This document shows positions 49,617 to 59,573 of a DNA stretch of 64,000 bases, one piece after another (the first letter of the stretch is position 1; the number at the start of each line of letters is the position of its first letter). This DNA is from Glebionis coronaria (Eukaryota > Streptophyta > Magnoliopsida > Asterales > Asteraceae). Both the position numbers and the translations under genes were made by a program. Where the stretch lies: the NCBI GenBank assembly GCA_025667525.1, contig CM046874.1, positions 280,486,380-280,550,379 on the forward strand, given 5' to 3'. The notes beneath the pieces were generated by a model. That model was given only the letters and a program-made list of their open reading frames with translations, had not been told where the DNA came from and searched no databases.

Positions 49617-51132
49617 CTAATTATCATTGGGGAAGGTGACTTGGTCGAGGTAGTTCAAGGATGGAACTTCCCCGCCAAAGTAGTGCTTCAACCTATGTCC
49701 ATTCACCTTGTAGTTAGGACCATCATCTTGAGCTAGCTCGATGGTCCCATAAGGAAACACTTGAGTCACGGTGAATGGACCGGACCAACGGGATTTCAAC
49801 TTACCGGAAAAGATTTTTAATCTTGAATTAAAAAGCAAAACTTGATCCCCAATGTTAAAAACCCGGTTTTTAATTTTAGAATCATGCAACTTTTTAGTTT
49901 TTTCCTTATAAATCAATGAATTTTCATAAGCAATGTCCCTTAATTCATCCAATTCAATTTATTGCATTTTCCGGTGTTTTCCCGCGGTCTCCATATCATC
50001 ATTACAATGCTTTAGGGCCCAATAAGCCTTGTGTTCTAACTCGATAGGCAAATGACAATTCTTTCCATACACAAGCTTATAGGGAGTGCACCCAATGGGA
50101 GTCTTATGAGCGGTCCTAAAGGCCCATAAAGCATCATCCAACTTATCCGACCATGATTGTTGGTTTTCCCCAACGGATTTCTCCAAAATCCTTTTCAAAG
50201 CTCGGTTTGAAACCTCGACTTTCCCACTCGTTTGTGGGTGGTAAGCTGTAGAAAGACGATGTATAACCCCATATTTCCTTAGAACCCTTTCAAATTGGTC
50301 ATTACAAAAATGGGTTCCACGATCGCTTATGATAGCACGAGGGGTTCCAAACGGAGAAAACAATTGCTTCAAAAACTTGACTACCACACGAGCATCATTG
50401 GTGGGCAAGGCCTTTGCCTCCACCCACTTAGAAAGGTAGTCAACCGCAACGAGAATGTACTTATTACCACGAGATGATGGGAACGGCCCCATAAAGTCTA
50501 TGCCCCAAGCGTCAAAGATCTCACATACTTGAATGATATTTTGTGGCATTTCATCTTTTTGTGAGGCTTTTCCTTGTCGTTGGCATGCATCACACGACTT
50601 CACAAGATCTTGTGCATCTCGGTAAATAGTAGGCCAAAAGAAGCCGGCATCAAACACCTTTTTAGCCGTGAGATTAGCACCGTGGTGACCACCCGTGGGT
50701 CCCTCATGACAAGCTCTAAGGATGTTGGAAGCTTCGGTGCCAAATACACAACGTCGGATGATTTGATCCGCACAAGTTCGAAACAAGTAAGGGTCGTTCC
50801 AAAAGTAGAACTTGACGTCACGAAAGAATTTTCGTTTTTCTTGAGTCGTCATACCCTTAATGATGAAGTTACCTGCATGGTAATTTGCAAAATCCGCAAA
50901 CCATGGGGTGGAAGGATCAAGCTTAGAATTCACTACACCAAGTGTTTCAAGCGAAAATGTTTCGGTGATTTCCTTGGGCTCGTGAACACTTTGGTGAGGA
51001 TCTTCCAAACGAGAGAGATGATCGGCCGCTAGATTCTCGGCTCCTTTTTTGTCAACGATTTTGTGATCAAATTCTTGAAGGAGGAGAATCCAACGAAGTA
51101 ACCTCGGCTTAGCATCTTGCTTTTCCATGAGA
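49617..51132 (-). pseudogene. Athila-type RNase H end and integrase of element D
   Basis: Starts at E's left border with [16 protein letters not shown], then RNase H's [16 protein letters not shown]. Integrase [15 protein letters not shown] ... [13 protein letters not shown] core: [21 protein letters not shown] and [11 protein letters not shown]. The C-terminal part runs to 49617 ([17 protein letters not shown]). One TAA at 49957-49959 interrupts the otherwise open frame. Without it and element E this copy would be close to intact. The apparent ATG at 51179 lies in E's LTR and is not a real start. Confidence 0.88.
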
Positions 51133-52371
51133 TACTTTGTAACACCCCATTTTGGAAATGGAATATTACGCATAATCATGGCGTGTCATCAAAGCATACA
51201 AGGATAAATGTCTAAGCATTATTCAACCATAAAAGGGAAATACCGGAATCAAACATCGGTAACCCCAAAGTAAAGCTCATCACACACAAACATAAATACT
51301 GAAAAAGGAAAGGACGAAACAATGTCCAAAGCAACTGTATCAAAGTAAAGGAAATGCATAAAGTAAAGAAAGACAGTAAAGCTTCCAGTCCATATGCACC
51401 TACGTTTGAGATCTACGAGCGTCCCTGAGTACCTGCCGTTTTGGGAACATGAAAAGGAAAATGGCTGAGCAAGACGCTCAGTGCACGGATGTACAATATA
51501 GCATGAAATAGAGTAAACATGTAACATATAACAGCGGAAGACTAAGTACTGAGTAAACTGATTAAGTATCAAGAAAACTGGTTTTATAGTTTGAAAAGCC
51601 TTATGTTTATCTTGTGAAAACTGTTTTAACATATATATACCATAGCCCATATAGGTCATGAAAAGGTCACGTGCATGAATACTTAGAGGGGTGACCTCAT
51701 CATGCTGATTAGAGGGGATGCCTCTAATCAATATACTGATTTGGGTAGGAGGGATCAACTCCTTGTGAAGGGTGCAAGGCACACACCACATTCACCATGA
51801 TAAACTGAATAAAACATGTAACTAGGATGCACCCATACGCCCCACCTGATATAATAATATGGCCAAAACTGAAAAGGGACGCCACGAGCAATCACTCCGC
51901 CGTGGGGAATTCATAACATCGGTGCCTCCAATGCTATGGTTATGGTACCTCCATAACTAGGTGAAACTGGTCATGCTTGTATATGGCTATAGATTATGCT
52001 AATTAAACATAAGCAGTTCAAAACAATAAAAAAAATGCTGGGGAAAACAGTTGGCTGCATACGGGGAAATCCTAATAAGGAAAGAATGTCCATACTGAAA
52101 GGACGGGAATCCGTACCTCAAGTCCAGTGAATGAACGGAAGAAAGACTCCTACTTCTGGATCACTAACGCTACATGAATACACACGTGTATAAGTATCGA
52201 TTCACTGATTACGTACTGGGTTTTATGTCTCATTATAGCTGATTTGGTATGTTTTAGGTCATGGTTCACTGTTTAAAGCCTTAAACTGTGTTTATCTTGT
52301 ATTCTGATTTATCTGATTAAGTATTACTGGTGTTTCATGTATTAATATACTTACTGTGTAATAATAAGTAA

Positions 52372-52632
52372 CTTTCCAAAAATAGCAGGTTTCCAAAAAT
52401 AGAAAGTTTCCAAAAATAGAAAGTTTCCTAAAATAGAATTTACTGCTTAAAATAGATTAGTTTCTAAAAATAGATCAGCTGCCTTAATTAAATAAGTTTC
52501 CATATATAGAAGGTTTCCATGATTAGATTAGCTGCCTGAAATAGATAGATTTCCATATATAGAAGGTTTCCATAATTAGATTAGTTGCCTTATTTAATTA
52601 AGTTTCTATAAATAGAAGTTTCCATATTTAGA
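52372..52632. repeat. Degenerate tandem array in the E LTR (left copy)
   Basis: About 14 imperfect units around GTTTCCAAAAATAGAAA, with spacers such as GATTAG(C/T)TGCCT, repeated in the other LTR at about 60808-61068. It is AT-rich and likely arose by slippage or local duplication. Confidence 0.75.
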
Positions 52633-53900
52633 ATTAAGCTGGTTACATAAGCTATCATATAAGTCTAAGTGTTTATAAGCTTGTTTCTTAAGCCATATGA
52701 TATAGTATATAGTTTAATTATTATTTCATGTATTTTAATTAAACTATAGGTTAAGCATTTTAATTAAAGTATAACATGTTTTAATTAAAATGAAATGAAA
52801 ATACTTAGGTTAAAATGTGCATTATTATTATTAATAATATAACCTAAGTCATGACTAAATTAATTAATTATAGGCATGTTTTAATAATTAATTAATTATA
52901 ACTTATAACATAAAATACTTAGGTTAAATTAATGTCATGTTAAAATAATAATTAAAATAACCTAAGTCATGATTTAATTAATATTTCATGTTATTAATTA
53001 ATTATATCCTAAGTTCATGATTCATAAAAATTGACATGTAACATAGATCATGATTTAACCAACGAACCATGAATCGGGCATGAATTCGACACCGTACCCC
53101 GAGCCAAACCCGGGGCACATGTGTCTCTTTGCTGCCGTGGGTCCCACATGAGCCAACCAAGACCAAAAGTGGTCTTGGTGGTGGCGGCAATAGCAAACCA
53201 AACCCCCCTCGGGTTTGTTTTGCTAGGCGGCTAGAAACAAACACCCCTTTAAATCATTCCTTGATTTTAATTAATACCAAAACATGTTAGATCACTGATT
53301 AATTACCTTGTTTTAATAAGAAAAATAATAACATGTTCATGAAAATAATCAAAGATTAAAAGAATTAAAAAGAATTAAAAAGAAGGGTTAGAAAGGTATA
53401 CCACTATGTAGCTTGGAAAAAGGATGAACAAACACGGATTCTAACACTTGTTTTTAAGATCAAAATCAAACAATCACCCTCCAATGGTGATGTGAAGGTG
53501 GCGGCACAAAAGGAGAAAAAGGAGAGGAGAAAAACTCTTTTAGGGTTTTTATGTTTATTTCTTGAAAGTGAAAAATGAAAACATGTTTTTACTCTTACCC
53601 CCCTTTACTTGTAAAGTCCATGGGCTAAGCCCATTTCTTGTATATGTGCCGTGGGGATGGGGGCCCCACATGGGCTACCCGTACCTTTCTCGTGTCCCGA
53701 TGTTTCGTGTTCGTTCGTGGTTAAACGTGCTCGTGTTTAAAGTGTTTCTGTTTAATCTAACGTGTCGTTTATCGTAAACTTAACGCTCGTAATTATATTA
53801 TAAGTATTTACGTAATTATTCTAGTTCGTATTTTAAATGGTGATCATGATTTAATTATGTTCACGTGATATATTTATTAACTGTTTATCATGAGTTCGTA

Positions 53901-54105
53901 TAATTACGTAGCTTGGAAAAAGGTATACCACTATGTAGCTTGGAAAAAGGATGAACAAACACTGATTCTAACACTTGTTTTTAAGATCAAAATCAAGCAA
54001 TCACCCTCCTATGGTGATGTCTAGGTGGCGGCACAAAAGGAGAAAAAGGAGAGGAGAAAAACTTGTAAACTATAGGACGTACGATCTTACAGAAGGGAGT
54101 TCGTA
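53901..54105 (-). repeat. 205-bp insertion with duplicated LTR pieces in E's 3' LTR
   Basis: Absent from the 5' LTR. GAGTTCGTA stands at 53892-53900 and again at 54097-54105. Inside, 53921-54063 is a copy of 53394-53536 differing at about five sites, and GGACGTACGATCTTA near 54074 copies the LTR segment at about 54201. The patchwork without terminal inverted repeats suggests filler from break repair or template switching rather than a transposon, although 9-bp direct repeats also fit a Mutator-type duplication. Confidence 0.8.
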
Positions 54106-54251
54106 CGTAATCAATACTTGTCATGTCATACACGTATGCACTTGCTTGATTATTAGCACATGAATGTGATCAATACTAAATGAGGTAAGTTTTAATCTAG
54201 GACGTACGATCTTAAGGGCACTATTCATGGTAAAAGCATGCGGGTTTTACA

Positions 54252-54264
54252 ATTCTTCCCCCCT
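54252..54264 (-). other. Polypurine tract of element E
   Basis: Minus-strand AGGGGGGAAGAAT directly before the 3' LTR start TGTAAAACC. Confidence 0.85.
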
Positions 54265-54328
54265 AAAAAGAATAATTCGTCCCCGAATTATAGATAAAAT
54301 AAGCTGAAAAGAAGTGACATACCCGAAC

Positions 54329-55078
54329 TCAAAATATGAAGTGAGGGTAAGAAGCCCGGATAGACTCCTCTGTTTCCCAAGTGGCTTCCCGCTCGGTATG
54401 GTCCCTCCAAAGGATTTTGACGAAAGGAATCGTCTTCCTTCTCATGACTCGTTCTTGCCTGTCGAGTACTCGTTCGGGTTCTTCTATAAAGGTGAGATCT
54501 TCACGTATCTGTTCCAGTGGATACTGAACCATGTGAAGGGGATGATAATTGTACCCTCTGAGTAAGGACACATGAAACACGTTATGCACGTGCGAAAGCT
54601 GAGGAGGTAACGCCAATCGGTAAGATACTTCACCGATTCGTTCAACGATATCAAATGGTCCGATGAACCGAGGACTGAGTTTCCCTTTGATCCCGAAGCG
54701 TTTAACACCACGTGCCGGCGAAACCTTGAGGAAGACGTGATCTCCCACATTAAAATGTATGTCCCTACGATGCTTATCGGCGTAAGTCTTCTGACGTGAT
54801 CGCGCTTCCTGCAGCTTCTGTTTAGCTACCTCAATCTTCTCATTGGTCATTTCTATAATCTCTGGTCCTTCGAGTGTTCGCTCTCCCACTTGATCCCAGC
54901 AAGTTGGAGCGCGACACTTTCTGCCATACAACATTTCGAAAGGAGCACATTTGATACTTGCGTGCCAGCTGTTGTTGTATGCAAACTCGACTAAACAGAT
55001 GTAATCGTCCCAATCACCTGTCCATTCCAACGCACACGACCTTAACATATCTTCCAATGTCTGAATTGTTCGCTCCGA
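54329..55078 (-). pseudogene. Chromovirus E integrase C-terminal part with chromodomain-like end
   Basis: Continues in frame after the TAA at 55079-55081 with the glutamate block SERTIQTLEDMLR that completes the DDE triad. Then come VEFAYNNSWHASI, the GPFDIVERIGEVSYRLALPP module, and the tail VKILWRDHTEREATWETEESIR, a chromodomain-type C-terminus of the Tekay/Del kind. Such domains steer integration toward chromatin with particular histone marks. The stop splits the catalytic core between its second aspartate and the glutamate. Confidence 0.88.
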
Positions 55079-57145
55079 TTATCCGTCCGTTTGAGGATGA
55101 AAGGCTGTGCTCAGCTTAAGTTGTGTACCCCAAGCTTTTTGCAGACCTTTCCAGAATCGCGACGTGAAACGAGGATCTCTGTCTGAGACGATGCTGGAGG
55201 GAGTGCCGTGGAGTCTCATGATCTCCCTTCTGTAAGTATCTGCGAGTTTACTTACCGGATCTTCCTTGCGTATCGGTAAGAAATAAGCTGATTTGGTGAG
55301 TCGGTCAACAATGACCCAAATAGCATCGTGCTTCTTCTTGGTAGGCGGAAGACCGGTAACAAAATCCATGGTGATTTTGTCCCACTTCCACTCTGGAATA
55401 TCTAACGGTTGAAGGAGACCGCCCGATCGCTGATGTTCAATCTTAACCTGCTGGCAGGTAAGACATTTGGAGACATACGTGGCTACATCCTGTTTCATAC
55501 CACTCCACCAAAAGTGCTGTCTGAGGTCATGGTACATTTTTGTCGACCCAGGATGTATGGAAAATGGGGAGCTGTGAGCTTCAGCTAACAATGCTTCCCG
55601 GAGTTCTGGGTTGTCAGGAACACAAAGTCTCGTGCCCTGCCAAACGATACCGTCTGCGTCCATTCTGAATTCTGTCTGCTTCTCCAAATTCTGAATTATC
55701 GCCCATATCTCTCCATCATCCTTCTGCGCTTCCTTGATCCTAGTCAGTAACTCAGGTTCCATTCTAAGATTCGCCCAGTATCCGTGCTGCCCACGTACCA
55801 TGATTTCGATGCCTAGCCGCTCCAAGTCTCTTATGTTTTGTTCCTTGATCTCAAAGCCGTTGATCATTCCGGACTTTCTGCTGAGTGCATCTGCTACTAC
55901 ATTAGCTTTCCCGGGATGATACTGTAGGTTCATATCATAATCCTTCAACAGTTCCAACCATCTCCTTTGTCTCATGTTCAATTCCCGTTGAGTGAAGATA
56001 TACTTCAAGCTCTTGTGATCCGTGAAAATGTCGCATGATTCTCCGTATAAGTAATGCCTCCATATCTTTAATGCGAACACCACTGCAGCAAGTTCCAGGT
56101 CATGCGTAGGGTAGTTTTCTTCATAGGGCTTAAGCTGCCGTGAAGCATACGCGATCACTTTCCCATGTTGCATGAGAACACAGCCCAGTCCCTTCCCCGA
56201 TGCATCGCTATAGATCTGAAATCCACCTGTACCAGATGGGAGAGTAAGAATAGGTGCAGATACTAACTTCTGCTTTAGGTCTTCGAAGCTCTTCTCTCGT
56301 TCTTCCGTCCAGACGAATTTCTCTCCTTTTCGCATCAGTTTGGTGAGAGGCAATGCCAAGCGGGAAAAGTTCTCCACGAATCTTCGATAATATCCAGCTA
56401 AGCCTAAGAAACTGCGGACTTCTGTCGCTGATGTTGGTCTTGGCCATTTAGTGATAGCCTCAACCTTCGCTGGGTCCATAGTGATCCCTTCTGCTGATAC
56501 AATGTGACCTAAGAATGCCACCTTGTTTAACCAGAACTCACACTTGGAGAATTTCGCATACAGCTGCTTCTGACGAAGAATCTGTAGTACAGTACGGAGA
56601 TGATCTTCGTGTTCCTCCGTGGACTTTGAGAAAATCAAGATGTCATCGATGAATACAATGACAAATTTATCAAGGAATTCATGAAAGATTCTGTTCATCA
56701 GATCCATGAATACTGCTGGAGCGTTAGTCAGGCCGAATGGCATGACCACAAACTCATAATGGCCATAGCGGGTACGAAAAGCAGTCTTGGCAATATCCTG
56801 CTCTTTAACCCTTAGCTGATGGTAGCCTGACCTTAGATCGATCTTTGAGAAGTGTTTGGCTCCTTGAAGTTGGTCAAACAGATCGTCTATACGTGGCAGT
56901 GGATATCTATTGCGGATGGTAATCTTATTAAGTTCACGGTAGTCGATGCAAAGTCGCATGCTGCCGTCCTTCTTCTTAACGAATAAGACCGGTGCGCCCC
57001 ATGGAGAAGCTCTTGGTCTAATGAACCCTCGTTCAAGAAGTTCCTGTAGTTGGTCCTTCAGTTCTTTTAGCTCTATGGGAGCCATACGATACGGAGCCTT
57101 AGAGATTGGCTCGGCTCCTGGAACAAGGTCGATGTTGAACTCCAC
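55079..57145 (-). pseudogene. Chromovirus E reverse transcriptase, RNase H and integrase core
   Basis: Frame shared with gag-protease, from which it is separated by one TAA (57146-57148). [65 protein letters not shown], catalytic FIDDILIFS at residues ~163-171. RNase [17 protein letters not shown] and [10 protein letters not shown]. Integrase zinc region: [17 protein letters not shown] and CLTCQQVK. The first DDE aspartate is in [11 protein letters not shown], the second in IVSDRDPRF. It ends at HPQTDG before TAA. Otherwise fully open over 2.07 kb. Confidence 0.93.
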
Positions 57146-57957
57146 TTATCTTGCAGGTGGTATGCCTGGAAGTTCATCTGGGAAAATGTCTTGAAATTCC
57201 GAAACTACTGGTTGATCCTGAATCGATGGGGATTCAGCATCCATGTCATGAACCGTAGCTAGATAACCTTCGCAGCCATGTGACAGTAATGCACGTGCTT
57301 GCAAGGTAGATATGACCTGTACAGACCGTCCGGGTATGAACCCTTTATGAATGTACTCTGGTGCATTAATGTCGCCGAAGATCACCCGATATGAGTGGCA
57401 GTCTATGGTAGCATGATGCCTGGATAGCCAGTCCATGCCAAGAATCATATCGAACTCAATCATGTATAGGGGAAGTGCATCTACTGCACGAACTTTATCG
57501 TCAAACTCTAGAGGAAGACTCTTGTATACATGAGTTATTAATACAGAGTCCCTCAGAGGCGTGGAAATGGTAAGCTTAATTTCTAATGGCAAGGGAAGTG
57601 TCCTGATGTTCTTAGCATAAGTAGTGGAAATAACTGAATGAGTGGCACCCGTGTCGAAAAGAACACATGCAGCCTGGTCGTACATATACAAAATTCCAGT
57701 AATGGTACCTGTAGATTTGTTTGCCTGATCGCGCGATGTCGTGTAGACACGCCCAGTGGTAGGAGGCGGTTTAGTATCAGCATGACCCGAAGTACCCTCC
57801 ATTTTACCCTTACGGCAATCTCTCATACGATGGCCAGGGAGGCCGCACTTGTAGCACGCGTCGGAATCACGACGAAATGGGCCAGGGTGTCTGCGATGGC
57901 AAGTGCTGCAAAGAGGATGAGTGAATCCTCCAGCAGGAGTCCTTGCTTGCTGAGGGC
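57146..57957 (-). pseudogene. Chromovirus E gag zinc knuckle and protease (exon 4 of the gag model)
   Basis: After the third predicted intron the frame reads PQQARTPAGGF, then a CxxC pair (CSTCHRRH), the zinc knuckle CYKCGLPGHRMRDC, a linker, and the protease VLFDTGATHSVIS followed by the second conserved block MILGMDWLSRHHATID. It ends QDIFPDELPGIPPAR before TAA 57146-57148, immediately upstream of RT. An ATG at 57970 lies in predicted intron 3 and gives a possible but less likely separate start. The protease matures the polyprotein; the knuckle binds RNA. Confidence 0.85.
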
Positions 57958-58030
57958 CTGCTGATGACAAAACGTGTTAAGAATAAAGTATGTGCACGAG
58001 TATAGGACGTAAGCGTCATAAGATGCTTAC
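57958..58030 (-). other. Predicted gag intron 3 of element E (73 bp)
   Basis: Minus strand: ACACTG|GTAAGCATC ... GTTTTGTCATCAGCAG|GCCCTC. The donor GTAAG is strong; the acceptor is a tandem CAGCAG. Phase 1; removal joins a glycine codon and keeps the gag frame. It contains in-frame stops if retained. Confidence 0.7.
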
Positions 58031-58095
58031 CAGTGTTAGCTGAACGGTTAGGCTGAGAACCCTTGTGGTTCTGGTCCCTTCCGTTATCGTGGTTC
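58031..58095 (-). CDS. Chromovirus E gag exon 3 (linker)
   Basis: 65 bp between predicted introns. It encodes a polar Asn/Gln/Lys-rich segment (DNGRDQNHKGSQPNRS) with the composition of the disordered linker that joins gag capsid and zinc knuckle in related elements. Its open frame fits both neighbours only after splicing. Confidence 0.65.
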
Positions 58096-58168
58096 CTGGT
58101 AGAGTTGATATAGTGTCAGCATGAGAGATATAACATGAAATCATAAGAAGATGCGTAAATAGTAGGAC
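58096..58168 (-). other. Predicted gag intron 2 of element E (73 bp)
   Basis: Minus strand: AACAGCAG|GTCCTACTA ... TATCAACTCTACCAG|GAACCACG. The donor is GTCCT, weaker than consensus. A good branch-point candidate GCTGAC lies about 25 nt before the acceptor. Phase 2. Confidence 0.62.
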
Positions 58169-58318
58169 CTGCTGTTGTTGGAGTGTCCCGCATTGTTACG
58201 GTAATTATCATTACCGTTGCGCCTTTCCACAACAGAACGGTCGTTAGAGTGACCGTTTCCTTTGGGCTGATTGGGCTGCTGCTGAGTAGCCGGCTGAGAC
58301 CGGTCCCCAGTTTTCTGC
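58169..58318 (-). CDS. Chromovirus E gag exon 2 (linker)
   Basis: 150 bp, 50 codons. Gln/Asn-rich (PATQQQPNQPKGNGHSND, then RRNGNDNYRNNAGH). GC-richer than the flanking predicted introns and open in the phase required by exon 1. Confidence 0.65.
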
Positions 58319-58403
58319 CTGGAAGATACAGTTTAAGAGATGATTATAGAACATATAATGATAGGATGCGGTCTGGTTAACGCTAGAACACGAAATGTTT
58401 TAC
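58319..58403 (-). other. Predicted gag intron 1 of element E (85 bp)
   Basis: Minus strand: GACAAGAG|GTAAAACAT ... TGTATCTTCCAG|GCAGAAAAC. The exonic flanks AG and G are the classic proto-splice context. Phase 2. AT-rich, pyrimidine-rich before the acceptor. If not spliced, gag ends at TAA just after the donor (58400-58402). Confidence 0.7.
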
Positions 58404-59137
58404 CTCTTGTCGGGTCTTTCAACTTCCCCGAACTCATCGCGTTCCTGCAACATCTCAAGCTTCCTTGCTGCGTCGGCCACTTGTGCTACTGTATTAAACG
58501 TAGCACATACCAGATTGTTCGCGACCGAGGTGCGAAGTGCCCACCTAAAATGGTGTGCCTGCTCCTCAGGAGTACCAGCCGCTGCTCCCAGAAAACCAGC
58601 CAAGCGAAGAAAGCGCTGCATGAATTCGTTGCTATTTTCGCCCGCTCTCTGACGTATCCCGTGGTATTCTCGCTTGAGTTTGTCCTGCTCTGCCTTAGGA
58701 AAGAACTGCTCCATCACTCTCTCCTTGAATTGGGCCCATGTCAAACCAGCGACCCATTCATCACCTCCTTCTGACTGCGTCAAAGCTAGCCACCAGTTGA
58801 GTACATCGCCTTCAAACCGGTAGCATGCCAATCTTGCCTTGAAGGCAGGGTCACATCCCATAGCATTGAAGATTTTCTCAATGTGAGTCAGCCAGCTTTC
58901 AGCATCGCTGGGGCTATCAGTCTTTTCGAAAGCTCTAGGACGGAGCTTGTTAAATCTTTCCAACCATACCGCTAGTGTCACTGGGGGAGGAGGAGGAGGA
59001 GGTGCCTGATTCTGCTGCTGCTGATTGTTGGCAGCTTGGACTTCAGCACGAATGTCATTCCTCAGTTGAGGAAGTAAGGCTTGCATGGCAGCCTGAATTG
59101 CAGCATTGAGCTGCTCTTGCTCGCGTGTGAGAACCAT
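58404..59137 (-). CDS. Chromovirus E gag exon 1 (capsid domain)
   Basis: ATG 59137. N-terminal Gln-rich helix (QAAMQALLPQLRNDIRAEV), a polyproline run (residues ~46-53), then the Ty3/gypsy gag core: FNKLRPRAFEKTDSPSDAESWLTHIEKIF, CDPAFKARLACYRFEGDVLNWW, WAQFKERVMEQFFP and EYHGIRQRAGENSNEFMQRF. This retrotransposon gag domain builds the particle. The frame reaches PDKR and then a stop created by the predicted donor site. No lesion within the domain. Confidence 0.88.
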
Positions 59138-59573
59138 CTATAAAACATATGATTAACAGTTCAAACATAAAATATATAAAAGAAAAAAATTTTATGCCAA
59201 AATTTCACGAGAAAAATTTTATGCAAGAAAATCTTTGTATGAATGCATGATGCAGTTTTATGAAAACTTTTGATGCTCGAGAGTGAACGCCTTCGGTCAG
59301 TTCACTCAAAATAAAAGACATATCGAGGGGACGCCTATGGGTCGGTCCCAAATCTAAAAGTTTCGATAAAACACATGCGACTAAATAGGGCCAGTCCTGT
59401 ACCAACCATTACTTAGTCAAAAACCCTGTAACAATGACATGTATATGTATGCTTAAAAATGATGAATGCATGAAAACAACTGTCAGTTCTAGGAAGACCG
59501 TAGTGACTACCCACTAATCACAGGTCATATTTGAGAGCCTACAGGTCGAAGCCTTGGTCTCTGATACCATAAT
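59138..59573 (-). other. 5' leader of element E with primer-binding site
   Basis: 436 bp between LTR and gag ATG. TGGTATCAGAG on the minus strand (59559-59569), four bases after the LTR, matches the initiator tRNA-Met primer-binding site; the bases after it (ACC) depart from the usual CC. The rest is AT-rich with no ORF of note. Confidence 0.8.

Larger units (their letters stand above)
51138..54251 (-). repeat. 3' LTR of element E, with 205-bp insertion
   Basis: 3,114 bp, minus-strand TGTAAAACCCG...GGTGTTACA. It matches 59574-62482 except for about 13 substitutions and an extra 205 bp (53901-54105). It contains a degenerate array of TTTCCA(A/T)AAATAGAA units (about 52372-52632) and alternating ACTTAGGTTA / TAACCTAAGT words (52804-53020). 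Confidence 0.95.

Noticed and set aside
51249..51791. A 180-codon minus-strand ORF near-identical in both E LTRs (also 59685-60227)
   Set aside because: Identity follows from LTR duplication. The protein has no known domain and mixed composition, and it would overlap LTR regulatory sequence.
53562..53777. Plus-strand 71-codon ORF in both E LTRs (also 61998-62213)
   Set aside because: Antisense to the element, no domain, preserved only because the LTRs are young.
53892..54105. Mutator-type (MULE) insertion with 9-bp TSD in E's LTR
   Set aside because: No terminal inverted repeats; most of the insert is recognisable LTR sequence.
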